Assembly (NCBI RefSeq): GCF_000497245.1
Contig: NZ_AWTC01000001.1
Coordinates: 7,825 to 55,676 of the forward strand
Direction: 5' to 3'
Length of the DNA stretch: 47,852 nucleotides
DNA from: Sporolactobacillus laevolacticus DSM 442
GTDB taxonomy: Bacteria > Bacillota > Bacilli > Bacillales > Sporolactobacillaceae
In this document: one piece after another, positions 8,232 through 17,474 of the stretch
Position numbering within the stretch: position 1 is the first letter of the stretch
Layout: every line of letters starts with the position of its first letter
The notes under the pieces: model-generated
Databases searched by the model: none
Told to the model about the DNA's origin: nothing
The model's input: the letters and a program-made list of their open reading frames with translations, nothing else
Made by a program: the position numbers and the translations under genes

Positions 8232-10211
8232 TCAATCACTAACTTTAAATACGGCAACAAGCTGCTGCAGTTCATCTGCCATTGTTGATAAAGTTGTTGC
8301 GCTTCCTGCCACCTCTTCCATTGCTGCTGATTGCTCTTCTGTAGCTGCGGACACATTTTCCGAGTTTTCACTTGCAACAGATGCCAGCTCTGCAATACTA
8401 ACTAGAGCAACATTCACGTTCTCTACTTCACCGGTTATTGTTTTTATTGAATGTGTGACATCAGTGACTTCACTCGATACAGTATTCATTGAATCTTGAA
8501 TTTCAACAAATGACTGCCCAGTTTGATGAACTGTATTGATTCCCTTTTCAATCTCAATTGTGCCGCTTTCCATTGACTTCAAAACAGCTGATGATTTTTC
8601 CTGGATCGAATGAACGACTTCAGAAATCTGTTTCGTGGAATCCGCCGACTCTTTTGCCAATTTACGGATTTCATCGGCAACAACCGCAAAGCCTTTACCT
8701 TCCTCACCGGCACGTGCTGCTTCAATAGCTGCATTTAAAGAAAGTAAATGGGTTTGTGCAGCGATTTCATCAATCAAGCTATTCATTTTGCCAATGTTAT
8801 CTACTTGATTCATGAGTTCATCCAAAGTTGCAGACACCTGTGAATGGGTTTCCTTGATATGACTCATTTGGTTACTTGCTTTCTCTAATGATTGTTGCCC
8901 ATTACCCACTTTTTGTACTGTAGTTACTGAAGCTTGATCAAGCGTGATTGCTTTATCAGAGATCACTACAAGTTCCTTACTAATCGCTGATGAGGATTTT
9001 TTCGTGCCTTCAATCTTTGCTGAAGATTCACCTGCTTCAGAAGCGATGGCTTGAATGGAGTTCGCAATTTCATCTGAAGTGGCTTTATTTTCCTCAGTTG
9101 ATGCCGAAAGTTCCTCGGATGAAGCAGCCAGCATTTCCGACTTTTGGGTAATTTTCTCCATGAGTACTTTCAATTTATCAATCATTTGGTTCGCGAATAA
9201 GCCTAGTTTTGCAAATTCACGATTGACATTGATTTCATCACCAATTTTATGAGTCAAGTCGCCTCCACTAATCTTTGAAAATAGAACAACAAAATGTTCA
9301 AGCGGCTTGATAATGCGTCTTAAAATATAATATAGGGCAAGACTTGAGAAAACGATGAGCAAAGCTGCTGCAATTAAAATAATTTTATATAATAGCGGAT
9401 TAACAACAGCACTCACGTCCTTATTCGCCATAACCCCGCCGATTTTCCAACCAGTTAATGAATTGGTTGAGTAAAAAATGGTATTGTTTTTCCCTTTCTC
9501 AGGGTCTTGCATCATTCCAGCTTTGTTTTTTGATAAAGGATTGATCAGATCGGGATTTGCTTTTGATCCTGTTTTGGCAATAGGATCTGCAATCCAAATT
9601 CCTTTAGCATCAAGTAAAAAGGCGTATCCGTTTTTGCCGACCGATACTTTTTTTACGATTTTTTGAAGTGAACTGATATCGACATCCATCCCCACAGCCG
9701 CTTTTCCGTCAGGTGTTGATTTGGCCATAACAATGGTTAATTTATGATCAAGAGTCGATATAAATGGTGGAGTAATAATTATTTTTCCCGGATTCGCCAT
9801 AGCCTGTTTGTACCATGTTTCGTGATTTACTTTATTTGCCAATACAGCTTGGGGTGAACGTACATATTGTCCTTGATTATTACCTACTGTCACAGCATTT
9901 ATGCTCGCATGTGATTTCGGTACTTGAGACAACAGATCTTGCACGCTCTGCTTTTTGCTCAGATCACCACCGGAAAGCTGTTTACTCACCGCATTAATAG
10001 CATAGGTGTCCTCATTGATGAATTGGGTAATGTTGTCATTTAACATCTGAACATTATTCTTAGCATCAGCGTATAACTGATTGCTAAGCGAGGTTCCAAC
10101 ATCATTGTAGACAATAGAAAAAATAATTAAATCAGGCACAACTACAACAAAAACAATCAGCAAAATTTCAATAGCTTTAAGACTTAGTTTCGACCCCAAA
10201 TTCCCTCTCAT
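8232..10211 (-). CDS. Methyl-accepting chemotaxis protein with dCache sensor
   Basis: A 659-residue chemoreceptor. Helix at residues 12-32, an extracellular double-Cache ligand domain to about 270 (with the segment [14 protein letters not shown]), a second helix about 275-297, a HAMP domain, then the cytoplasmic signalling coiled coil. The signalling tip is well conserved ([20 protein letters not shown], then [14 protein letters not shown]). Cache domains commonly bind amino or organic acids. Start at ATG 10211; the upstream AAGGGA is rather far away, so the start is less certain than the gene. Located alone, as MCP genes usually are; a CheY-like protein lies at 34406. Confidence 0.95.
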   Translation of the reverse strand: MRGNLGSKLSLKAIEILLIVFVVVVPDLIIFSIVYNDVGTSLSNQLYADAKNNVQMLNDNITQFINEDTYAINAVSKQLSGGDLSKKQSVQDLLSQVPKSHASINAVTVGNNQGQYVRSPQAVLANKVNHETWYKQAMANPGKIIITPPFISTLDHKLTIVMAKSTPDGKAAVGMDVDISSLQKIVKKVSVGKNGYAFLLDAKGIWIADPIAKTGSKANPDLINPLSKNKAGMMQDPEKGKNNTIFYSTNSLTGWKIGGVMANKDVSAVVNPLLYKIILIAAALLIVFSSLALYYILRRIIKPLEHFVVLFSKISGGDLTHKIGDEINVNREFAKLGLFANQMIDKLKVLMEKITQKSEMLAASSEELSASTEENKATSDEIANSIQAIASEAGESSAKIEGTKKSSSAISKELVVISDKAITLDQASVTTVQKVGNGQQSLEKASNQMSHIKETHSQVSATLDELMNQVDNIGKMNSLIDEIAAQTHLLSLNAAIEAARAGEEGKGFAVVADEIRKLAKESADSTKQISEVVHSIQEKSSAVLKSMESGTIEIEKGINTVHQTGQSFVEIQDSMNTVSSEVTDVTHSIKTITGEVENVNVALVSIAELASVASENSENVSAATEEQSAAMEEVAGSATTLSTMADELQQLVAVFKVSD

Positions 10212-10274
10212 AAGCTGCTTTGTCCCTTCAGTTGCTTTAATTTTTTCATTGCAGAATTAAAAAGTTAAAAATAA

Positions 10275-10321
10275 CCAATTATCTTGTTTTTTCGGCGTTT
10301 GTTGCGTCTTAAGATAATTGG
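10275..10321 (-). other. Long inverted repeat in the MCP leader
   Basis: Eleven-bp perfect arms (10275-10285 and 10311-10321) enclose a 25-base loop, about 65 bases upstream of the MCP start. Read leftward it is followed by a T-rich stretch, so it could be an attenuator or a 5-prime leader hairpin; it does not match the c-di-GMP-I consensus. Confidence 0.45.
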
Positions 10322-10345
10322 ATTCTCTTTCGTTTGCATGTACAC

Positions 10346-10379
10346 AAAAAAGCCCGCAAATTAAATATCGGACTTTTTT
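10346..10379 (-). terminator. Terminator after argC
   Basis: Stem AAAAAAGCCCG/CGGACTTTTTT (10346-10356 with 10369-10379, one C-A mismatch) with an A-run that reads as T-run on the leftward strand, about 107 bases past the argC stop. Confidence 0.65.
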
Positions 10380-10485
10380 CACTGAAATGAAGTTAATTAT
10401 GATGCAATAGGGAAAAACAGGTATTTTTACCTAGATATATATTTGTAGTTGTTTCATGTGTGCCTTAACGATCGGTAACCCATTT

Positions 10486-11430
10486 TTAAACCAAGCCTGT
10501 CTCCTCAGGGATATTAAGCATAAGGTTCATACATTGGATCGCTGCACCGGACGCTCCCTTGCCTAAATTATCTAATCTTGCCATAAGCTGTATTCTCTCT
10601 GAACTACCAAACACAAAAATATCTGCTCTATTCGTATCGTTGCATCCCGTTATGTCAAAAGTCCCATCTTCAAGTAGTCTTTCATTATCAGAATTTATTA
10701 CTTTTACGAATCTTTCTTCGGAATAATAGTCTTCTAAAAAGTCTCGTATATCCTCAGGTGACTTGTTTCCGGTTAGATACTTAGGAAAAAGCGGGATGCT
10801 CACCGCCAACCCTTTATAGTAATTACAAATGATAGGCGTAAAAAGAGGTTTATCTTTGAGTCCTGTATATTTCATAATTTCTGGCAAATGCTTGTGGTTT
10901 AAGTTCAATGCATAGTGTCTGGGTATTTCTAGATAGGTTTTTCTATTACTTGTTTCATATCGTGCAATCGTATCTTTACCTCCGCCACTATAGCCTGTAA
11001 CGGAAAAAATAGACACTGGATAATCAGATGGAACAATCCCCTTATTAACTAATGGAGCAAGTGCCAGTATGGATGCCGTTGCATGGCAACCTGGAACACT
11101 CACTCGCTTAGAATTTCTAATTTTTTCTCTTTGCTGCGGATCTAGTTCGGGAATGCCGTAAGCCCAGTCATCGTTAGTTCTATGTGCGGTACTGGCGTCA
11201 ATAATTTTCGTTTTATTGTTTTCAACCAATTTAACTGCTTCACGGGCAGCCTGGTCTGGAAGGCATAAAAAGACTAAATCTGCTTCATTCATGTATTTCT
11301 TTCTCGTTTGAAGGTCTCTTCTCTTTTCATAGTCAATAGTTAACAATTCAACATTTTCATGCTTAGACAAATATTCCTGAATTTTTAAACCTGTTGTTCC
11401 ATATTGACCGTCCACATATACATTAAACAT
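10486..11430 (-). CDS. argC: N-acetyl-gamma-glutamyl-phosphate reductase, short ArgC type
   Basis: A 314-residue NADPH-dependent reductase converting N-acetylglutamyl-phosphate to the semialdehyde (arginine pathway). Seen: DGQYGTTGL at the N-terminal nucleotide-binding loop, DASTAHR, the catalytic cysteine in SVPGCHATA and the GYSGGGK motif. It belongs to the short ArgC class (about 310 residues) rather than the 345-residue form. Start at ATG 11430 with GGAAGGCGG upstream. Unusually it stands apart from other arg genes, downstream of thyX with a 78-base gap, as the last gene of a leftward run beginning at 13623. Confidence 0.93.
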   Translation of the reverse strand: MFNVYVDGQYGTTGLKIQEYLSKHENVELLTIDYEKRRDLQTRKKYMNEADLVFLCLPDQAAREAVKLVENNKTKIIDASTAHRTNDDWAYGIPELDPQQREKIRNSKRVSVPGCHATASILALAPLVNKGIVPSDYPVSIFSVTGYSGGGKDTIARYETSNRKTYLEIPRHYALNLNHKHLPEIMKYTGLKDKPLFTPIICNYYKGLAVSIPLFPKYLTGNKSPEDIRDFLEDYYSEERFVKVINSDNERLLEDGTFDITGCNDTNRADIFVFGSSERIQLMARLDNLGKGASGAAIQCMNLMLNIPEETGLV

Positions 11431-11508
11431 GACACACCGCCTTCCAAATGATGATCTCCTATCATAAAGTAGCATTCAGCAACAAGTATCCGAGCTCCAT
11501 AGAAAAAG

Positions 11509-12264
11509 TCATTGTTTGTCTTCTGGAGCAAAAAATTGATTTGTCCAAGGTTCCACTTCGATAACACATCTTCTCAATTCTTCAGCCATATCTGCGATTT
11601 CCCATTGTGCACCATGACCGTGTCTGCGTTTTTCATAGAAGTCAAGCAACGCTCTCAAGTTTGCTGTCATGACAATATTGGTCACAGCTGCATTAGGCAA
11701 TACAGATCTGCTGTCTTCCGGCGGAACACCTTTTTCGCGAAGTGCATCATAATTGTCTTGAAGCACACGCATTGTGGACTCAAAAATAGACACAGCATCA
11801 GCACCCGCTTTCTCAATCGACGGGGGGATCACATAGTTAAATCCGCCTGATTTGTCTTTGCTGCCAAGTCTTGTATACCTCTGGCTCTCTACTGAAAATG
11901 AGAAACCAACCCTGTGCCTGGTTAGTTGAGCGAGAAGTGCCCTGCTCACGTCTTGGATGGAAAAAGTAAAGTTAAGATGTTCCATTGTACTGAGGTGACC
12001 ACTATGAACAATCTGGCGAAATAACCGCTCAGCGTCAGATCCCCTTTCTCCATCCGATGCTTTTCGGCTGAAATATTTCTTGTTTTCTTTTATGAAAATT
12101 TCGCTCGGGTATGTAGAAGAATAGCAGTTTCTTATTGCAGATAAGGCGATAACCTGTCCATCCGTTGGGTTACAGTCCAATTCCTTCAATTGATCCATTT
12201 CCTGCTTAATTTTCTTACGAAATGTTTTGCTTAATTGCGTATGCGCCAGCAACGATACTTCCAA
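11509..12264 (-). CDS. thyX: Flavin-dependent thymidylate synthase ThyX
   Basis: A 251-residue FAD-dependent thymidylate synthase, which makes dTMP from dUMP with methylenetetrahydrofolate and NADPH. Seen: STMEHLNFTFSI, then the ThyX signature RHRVGFSFSVESQRY, and near the C-terminus GAQWEIADMAEELRR. The usual spacing is RHR-x7-S; here it is RHR-x8-S, one residue longer. Start is TTG at 12264 after AGGAGGAG. Preceded by the AhpD-like gene with a 21-base gap, so co-transcribed. No thyA is visible in this window. Confidence 0.92.
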   Translation of the reverse strand: MEVSLLAHTQLSKTFRKKIKQEMDQLKELDCNPTDGQVIALSAIRNCYSSTYPSEIFIKENKKYFSRKASDGERGSDAERLFRQIVHSGHLSTMEHLNFTFSIQDVSRALLAQLTRHRVGFSFSVESQRYTRLGSKDKSGGFNYVIPPSIEKAGADAVSIFESTMRVLQDNYDALREKGVPPEDSRSVLPNAAVTNIVMTANLRALLDFYEKRRHGHGAQWEIADMAEELRRCVIEVEPWTNQFFAPEDKQ

Positions 12265-12285
12265 AAAATCTCCTCCTCTTCCTAA

Positions 12286-12624
12286 TTATTTATCGTTTAG
12301 CAATTCTTCGATCATCTTAATCGCAAATCTTGCGTTCGGATATGTTATAGAACCTCCGCCGATAACACCGATTTTGATCGCTTCAATGAGTTCTTCTTTT
12401 GTCGCTTCCGCCTTGATTGACGTTTCTAAATGATAGAGCACACATTCGTTGCAGCGAGTCACTACGGAAATTGCAAGACCCATTAATTCTTTATTCTTTT
12501 TACTAATTGCACCATCAGCATATGCATTTGCATCGAGTTCACCAAAACTCTTGAAAAAAGAATCCGTTTCAATTAATTTCTGATTATAAGTCATACGTTG
12601 TTGTTTAAGTTGTTCTGCCGTCAA
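12286..12624 (-). CDS. Carboxymuconolactone decarboxylase/AhpD-like protein
   Basis: A 112-residue all-helical AhpD-like protein. The redox motif is present in TRCNECVLYHLE (Cys-x-x-Cys followed by His), the pattern of alkylhydroperoxidase-like peroxidase or disulfide-reductase members. Starts at TTG 12624 with GGGGGAGG upstream. It sits between a GNAT gene (77-base gap) and thyX (21-base gap). Likely a minor peroxide-defence or thiol-reducing protein; the partner is unknown. Confidence 0.85.
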   Translation of the reverse strand: MTAEQLKQQRMTYNQKLIETDSFFKSFGELDANAYADGAISKKNKELMGLAISVVTRCNECVLYHLETSIKAEATKEELIEAIKIGVIGGGSITYPNARFAIKMIEELLNDK

Positions 12625-12701
12625 TTGAATCGCACCTCCCCCTAAAATTTTCTTGCTTAATGAGGAAGAACACTACAAGATGTTCTATTGTTTGAGAGAA
12701 C

Positions 12702-13151
12702 TTAGTCCACTAATTTTTTCTCAAAGCAGACGGATTCAGGCCTGTTCGCATACTTTCCGTAATTTTGAATTCGTTTGTATGATTTACTTTCATAAAAGAG
12801 AACTGCTTTTCGATTGATTACTCTTGTTTCCAGAATTAATTTCGTGTATCCCATTTTTCGAGCTTCCGTTTCCAGATAGTTTAACAGAGCGCTGCCTATG
12901 CCTTTACCGCTTAATCTTGCATACATGCGTTTAACTTCTGCTGTCGTCTCGTCAATTGGACGAATCGCCCCGCATCCCACAGCTTCTTCTTGAAGATAAG
13001 CGACTGCAAAAAGTGAACGTGGAGAACGTACATCCTCGATGTTGAATGACCCGCGTCCGCTGCTCCCTGTGATCTTCTCAAGGATCTGTGAAAGCTCATT
13101 CATTAATTCGAGTGCTTCTGGTTCATTGGAATCTCTCTTGAGGATTTTCAT
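12702..13151 (-). CDS. GNAT-family N-acetyltransferase
   Basis: A 149-residue acetyl-CoA-dependent acetyltransferase. Motif A is recognisable as EVKRMYARLSGKGIGSALL (the GKGIG pyrophosphate loop), followed by LETRVINRKAVLFYESKSY. Its ATG overlaps the stop of the restored Nudix reading frame by four bases (13149-13151), which argues that the two are one operon. Acceptor substrate unknown. Confidence 0.88.
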   Translation of the reverse strand: MKILKRDSNEPEALELMNELSQILEKITGSSGRGSFNIEDVRSPRSLFAVAYLQEEAVGCGAIRPIDETTAEVKRMYARLSGKGIGSALLNYLETEARKMGYTKLILETRVINRKAVLFYESKSYKRIQNYGKYANRPESVCFEKKLVD

Positions 13152-13623
13152 TTTATTTGCCTCTTTTGATTGCTGTGCTTCAGATCGAAAAATTCAGTTA
13201 GGATACGACGATGCTCTGGAAACATCTTTTCTGGTAATTGATCAGAGGAGCGGAATTCAAATGTGTCCGATTCACTTGGATCAATTTTTAACGTCCCTTT
13301 ATAGTCAGTTGTGGTATATAATGTACTGACTGTATAGTATTGATCGCCGTTCTCCGCTTGGTAAAGCTTGATCCTGAGTACACATTGAACAAATGCAGAT
13401 GGGCAATTGTCAATCCGGTTTCTTCAAAGATTTCACGCTTTGCCGTTTCCTTGGTAGACTCGCCAAGCTCCATCATGCCGCAGGGAATACCCCATGTTTC
13501 TGAGGGAAAGGTACGTTTTTGCAGCAGCACCCTACCCAATTCATCCACTATTAAAGCACCGGCAACATTTAAGATAATCGGACGATGTCCGACAAGTGCC
13601 CGTATTTGTTCAATATAACCCAT
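13149..13623 (-). pseudogene. Nudix hydrolase with a frameshift
   Basis: The N-terminal part from ATG 13623 (GGAGGTG upstream) has a complete Nudix box: GMMELGESTKETAKREIFEE, then TGL. After VYSG (about 13372) the frame runs into unrelated residues and stops at 13288. Shifting frame at about 13370 restores a family-like C-terminus (KLYQAENGDQYYTVSTLY, later DQLPEKMFPEHRRILTEFF) ending at a TGA that overlaps the next gene by four bases. Restored length is about 157 residues, normal for small Nudix hydrolases of nucleotide metabolites. Either an inactivated gene or a one-base sequencing error. Confidence 0.8.
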
Positions 13624-13759
13624 AGTCAACACCTCCATGATAAGGAAAATACTAGACTAAAAAACTGAATTTTTATCTATAAAACAATGGGGCATTATAT
13701 AATGATCTGTGTTACTTTGGATTATAATAAAAAAAGATTACTAAAATAGGTGGAGAATC

Positions 13760-14437
13760 ATGTCTATTAAAGCACTATTTCTCGATTTTTACGGAACAGT
13801 GGTTCATGAAGATGGAAAGATCATCAGCATCATTTTAAGTAAAATTCAGAAAAGCTTGCATTCAGAAATCTCTCAATCGGACATTGGCCACTTATGGTAT
13901 ACAAAATTTCAGAAGTTATGTAACAACAGTTATGAAGCAAATTTCAAAACGCAAAGAGAAATTGAACTGCTTGCGCTACGCCAGACACTAAACTTTTTCC
14001 ATTCACCATTGAATGAAACCGAATTGTGTCAGCTTCAGTTCGATTACTGGAAAAAGCCAGAAATTTTTGCAGATGCTGCAGATTTTTTAAAGCAGAACCT
14101 GGTTCCGGTTTATATCGTATCGAATATTGACACAGCCGATCTAAAGGCAGCAATCGCCTATCATCAACTGAATCATATTACGGATGTGATTACGAGCGAG
14201 TCGGTCAAATCCTATAAACCGCAGACTGAGATGTTTCACAAAGCTTTAGAAAAAAGCAATCTATCTGCTGAAGACGTCATCCATGTCGGAGATTCTTTAA
14301 CAAGTGATGTGGCAGGCGCGCAAAGTGCCGGCATCAAAACAGTATGGCTGAATAGAACCCGAAAAATAAATGTGCACAACAAAAAACCTGAATACATCAT
14401 TCATTCATTTGATGATTTGCTCAACATCATTCAATAA
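13760..14437 (+). CDS. HAD-superfamily hydrolase
   Basis: A 225-residue HAD phosphatase with a helical cap. Motif I is LFLDFYGTVV (the nucleophile Asp plus a Tyr where Asp-Gly is common), motif II VSNIDT, motif III the Lys in SVKSYKPQTEMF, motif IV HVGDSLTSDVAGAQSAGIKT. The pattern resembles the YfnB/pyrimidine-nucleotidase and haloacid-dehalogenase-like groups. The Tyr in motif I does not replace a nucleophile; whether the second (acid/base) Asp is missing should be noted, since it is F-Y here. ATG with GGTGGAG upstream. Substrate unknown. Confidence 0.88.
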   Translation: MSIKALFLDFYGTVVHEDGKIISIILSKIQKSLHSEISQSDIGHLWYTKFQKLCNNSYEANFKTQREIELLALRQTLNFFHSPLNETELCQLQFDYWKKPEIFADAADFLKQNLVPVYIVSNIDTADLKAAIAYHQLNHITDVITSESVKSYKPQTEMFHKALEKSNLSAEDVIHVGDSLTSDVAGAQSAGIKTVWLNRTRKINVHNKKPEYIIHSFDDLLNIIQ

Positions 14438-14452
14438 ATTAAATCATTTTCT

Positions 14453-14587
14453 TTAAAAATGAAAAGCACCTGAAGAGTAATAGTAAATCAAAGTCGCAAT
14501 CACGTCGATCACGCAGATTACAGCAATGATGAGTACAATGTTTACTTTCTTTTTTTTGCCTTCTTCACTTTTAATTTTCTTGTCCAC
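14453..14587 (-). CDS. Small single-pass membrane protein, 44 residues
   Basis: A short frame starting at GTG 14587, eight bases after GGAGG, and ending at TAA 14453. The product has a Lys-rich cytoplasmic N-terminus (MDKKIKSEEGKKKK), one hydrophobic helix at about residues 15-35 (VNIVLIIAVICVIDVIATLI) and a short tail YYYSSGAFHF. The strong binding site, positive-inside charge distribution and clean helix support a real gene. It lies between and convergent to the HAD gene, upstream of nothing obvious. Family not recognised. Confidence 0.7.
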   Translation of the reverse strand: MDKKIKSEEGKKKKVNIVLIIAVICVIDVIATLIYYYSSGAFHF

Positions 14588-14729
14588 TGGTTTTTCCTCC
14601 AATATTTTGCTATGTATTTTTTTATTTTATCACAAATAAAATTTCATTGAACTTGCGATTCGTTCGATTATTCGAAACATAATTGATAATTCATTGCCAT
14701 GGACTAACTCGAATTTTGAAGAGAAATGT

Positions 14730-15677
14730 TTACTGATAGATTTCATATAAACGCTTGATCTGATTGCTGATTTCTTTTCGCAACTCATTTGGTTTGATTA
14801 CTTCAACCTCAGAACCCAAGCTTAAGATCTCTCGGACTGCATGAGCAAAATTTTCAAACTGAATGCAGATCAATTGCTTACCATCTTTCTCTTCACTCAA
14901 TTGTTGAAAATTCCGATTTTCACTCACAAGAAATTCATGCAAGGTTTCCAAACTCATACGTAATGTAGCAGAATATTTTGGACGGCTTGTTTCAAAATAG
15001 TGACACCATTTATTCCAAAACTGATCAAGTTCAAAACTTTTGGGAATCAAAAAGCTCTTAGCAACACTTTTTATATCATGAATTCTGGAAACACGATACA
15101 CTCTTATATCTTCACCATGGCTAGCTACCATGTACCAAGTATCCGTTTTGGCAACAAGCCCATAAGGAGCCACTTGTCTTGAAATCACATCACCATTCTT
15201 TTTTACATAATCGATCAAAAGCCATAAGTTGCTATACATAGCTTCGTATATAAGTTTCAAAAAAGGAACAGCTTCTTGCTCATTAAACCAAGTAGTGGAA
15301 TCAAGATAGATACGTTTACTGAATTGATCAGCTTGCTTGCGTTGATTACTTGAAAGGCTTGGGAACAATTTATAAATTATTCTGTAATTTGTGTTTAAAC
15401 CAAGATCAGCAAGTGGATCTGCAGATTGTCTAACAAGTAATTTTTTTATATCTGTCAGATTGATTCCAGAAACATTCGTACGAAAGTGCTCATCCAAGGT
15501 AAAGCCTCCGCATGATCCTCTTAATGAAATAATCGGAATTCCTGCGAAACTAAGCGCATCAATATCTCTATAAATGGTGCGTTCAGAAACTTCTAATCTG
15601 CTTGCGAGCATCTTCGCAGAAACAGTACCTTCCGTTTGCAAAAGCAATATTATTGCCACAAGCCTGTCCGCACGCAT
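14730..15677 (-). CDS. WYL-domain (YafY-type) transcriptional regulator
   Basis: A 315-residue regulator: N-terminal HTH of the DeoR/YafY type (about residues 15-60, SAKMLASRLEVSERTIYRDI) and a WYL domain near 140-210, then a C-terminal extension. WYL domains sense ligands, often nucleic-acid-like. ATG 15677 has AAGGAGA seven bases upstream; a TTG two codons earlier is less well placed. It is divergent from an MFS transporter and the intergenic region carries a TGACA/TGTCA dyad. Likely repressor of the pump and of itself. Confidence 0.88.
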   Translation of the reverse strand: MRADRLVAIILLLQTEGTVSAKMLASRLEVSERTIYRDIDALSFAGIPIISLRGSCGGFTLDEHFRTNVSGINLTDIKKLLVRQSADPLADLGLNTNYRIIYKLFPSLSSNQRKQADQFSKRIYLDSTTWFNEQEAVPFLKLIYEAMYSNLWLLIDYVKKNGDVISRQVAPYGLVAKTDTWYMVASHGEDIRVYRVSRIHDIKSVAKSFLIPKSFELDQFWNKWCHYFETSRPKYSATLRMSLETLHEFLVSENRNFQQLSEEKDGKQLICIQFENFAHAVREILSLGSEVEVIKPNELRKEISNQIKRLYEIYQ

Positions 15678-15700
15678 GATCAATCTCCTTGTTTTTTTTT

Positions 15701-15732
15701 AGTATAGCACGCATACATGACAGTAGATGTCA
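15701..15732 (-). promoter_or_regulatory. WYL-regulator promoter and putative operator
   Basis: A perfect dyad TGACA-N5-TGTCA occupies 15718-15732 between the divergent genes. On the leftward strand an extended -10, TGCTATACT, lies at 15701-15709. The dyad would sit just upstream of that -10, suited to control by the WYL regulator. Confidence 0.5.
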
Positions 15733-15796
15733 GGATTGTCGAATAAAATAAATATATTAACCTATGAAATAGTGCATGAAAGAAGATTGAACAAAG

Positions 15797-17044
15797 TTGG
15801 AGCGATTAAAACACTTCTTGCCCTCTTTTGATAGGAGAATCTGGTGGATTTTATTAGGATATACGGTCTCATTAATCGGAACGGGTATGACAGAACCTTA
15901 CCTTATTATTTATCTGCATCACATACGGAACATCTCTCTCACACTGTCAGGGATTATTATCGGTTCCAGTGGTTTAGCAGGTGTTATTGCAATTCCAACA
16001 GCAGGACTATTGAATAATTGGATCCGTACAAAGCAAATTTTTATTTTCTCACTGTTTCTCGGTTCTTTAGGGCGATTACTTTTTGCTCTTTCGATTAATG
16101 AAAAAATAGCTATTTGCGCAGCAATTGTATCCGGTGCAGCAACGGCAGCATCATGGAATGCTTTGTCTTTAATCCTTAGTCTATCTGTTGCAAAAAGTCA
16201 AAAAAGCAGTATATTTGGCGTTGCATTTGCACTACAGAATCTTGGTTCAGGATTAGGAGCAATGCTAGGTAGTGTTCTTGTTCGTTCACAATCTACACGT
16301 TCATTTCAACTTATATTTATTTTAGACGCGGTTACTTTTATCATTTTTGCGCTATTCAGTGAAAAATGGGTAATGAACATCTCAACCAGAACAGTAACAT
16401 CTCAGCGGAAAAAACACATGTACCTCTTCTCGGACCACATAATCAAGAATGACTACAAAATTCTCATTTTTCTTTCTTCCTGTTATGCTCTTTTTGCCAT
16501 TGTTATGACAGGTGTGTCCACAACATTATTCCCACAATGGGCTATAGTTCAAGCACATGTATCTTTGCAAGTAATCGGTGATGCATTTTTAATCAATAGT
16601 TTAACGATACTAGCCGCCCAGCTTCCTTCACTTCAATGGATCAAAAGGACGCGGCGTACACGTGTTATCGCTTTCGCAGCCTTACTATTTACTGTTGGAT
16701 ACATTGTTATGCTTATTGCAGGATTCCTGAAATCTGAATGTTCAGCTCTTGCACTCATCCTATCATTTGCTGTCACAGCTTTTGGCGAGATCTTTCTATT
16801 CTCAAGCCTACCAGCGCTAGTAAATGATCTTGTCAGGGGAAAAATAAAAAATCATTTTAATAGTGTAATTAACGGTGCTTGGCAAATTGGTTCCATTTTC
16901 GGGCCGATCTTAGCTGGTTCAGGATTGACGCTGCATCTTGCTATCCCGTTATTTCTCGGCTATATTTTTATATTAATGTTGTTGATTCCATCCTTGATTT
17001 TTTTAGAAACACTTATACCAATCGAATTAAACAGAGATACATGA
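15797..17044 (+). CDS. MFS transporter
   Basis: A 415-residue major-facilitator protein with about 12 transmembrane segments; the loop between helices 2 and 3 has the weakened motif LLNNWIRTKQIF, and helix 4 has the antiporter-like GAATAASWNAL. Likely a drug or metabolite exporter controlled by the divergent WYL regulator. The start is the TTG at 15797 (MERLKHFLPSFDRR); no good ribosome binding site is visible, and no other start exists before the first helix, so translation may be weak or the start mis-set. Confidence 0.82.
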   Translation: MERLKHFLPSFDRRIWWILLGYTVSLIGTGMTEPYLIIYLHHIRNISLTLSGIIIGSSGLAGVIAIPTAGLLNNWIRTKQIFIFSLFLGSLGRLLFALSINEKIAICAAIVSGAATAASWNALSLILSLSVAKSQKSSIFGVAFALQNLGSGLGAMLGSVLVRSQSTRSFQLIFILDAVTFIIFALFSEKWVMNISTRTVTSQRKKHMYLFSDHIIKNDYKILIFLSSCYALFAIVMTGVSTTLFPQWAIVQAHVSLQVIGDAFLINSLTILAAQLPSLQWIKRTRRTRVIAFAALLFTVGYIVMLIAGFLKSECSALALILSFAVTAFGEIFLFSSLPALVNDLVRGKIKNHFNSVINGAWQIGSIFGPILAGSGLTLHLAIPLFLGYIFILMLLIPSLIFLETLIPIELNRDT

Positions 17045-17063
17045 GACTTAAACAGCGCTGATA

Positions 17064-17363
17064 TTAAGTGAACAAAATATATAAACCAATAGCTGCTGCA
17101 AGGATGGGTATACCCAAAAAAGCGGTTTTTAAAGCCATGTCAATCCTTTCTTGCCTACCTTCTTTCGTTTCCGCCCAGAAGTTAGCACGGACACGATCTC
17201 CACTAACAAGAGCACCGACTGATGCTGCGGAAATGAAAAAGCTAATCCCTGCAACTATTCCTGCAATATTTGCAACAAGCTTATGATTACTAATCAGTGC
17301 ACCGATAATAAACAGCACTAATCCCAAAACAAAGCCAATAAAGAAATACGTTCTTTTTTTCAT
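17064..17363 (-). CDS. DUF5316-family membrane protein
   Basis: A 99-residue protein with three predicted transmembrane helices (about residues 5-24, 30-55, 80-98) and the family-like segment ASVGALVSGDRVRANF between helices 2 and 3, which I recognise as DUF5316. ATG 17363 is preferred because GGGGGAT lies nine bases upstream; an ATG three codons earlier is possible. Converges with the MFS gene at an 20-base distance. Function unknown. Confidence 0.8.
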   Translation of the reverse strand: MKKRTYFFIGFVLGLVLFIIGALISNHKLVANIAGIVAGISFFISAASVGALVSGDRVRANFWAETKEGRQERIDMALKTAFLGIPILAAAIGLYILFT

Positions 17364-17474
17364 TACCATCATCCCCCAATCAGATTAGCCTTTTTCAGAT
17401 GAACTTGATTTCATTCAATTACTTCTCGAACTACATACTACATGCGCAAGCTCACACTAGCCACATCTTATTCA

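Noticed and set aside
10212-10330. A second c-di-GMP riboswitch in the MCP leader
   Set aside because: Fragments such as GACGCAAC and CGAAAG occur, but the conserved GCAAAGCC core, tetraloop placement and 3-prime GGGTT block are missing.
10320-10400. Sigma-D-like promoter (TCCGATAT) for the chemoreceptor
   Set aside because: The -10-like bases are present but no TAAA is at the required 14-16 base spacing, and the site lies inside the argC terminator.
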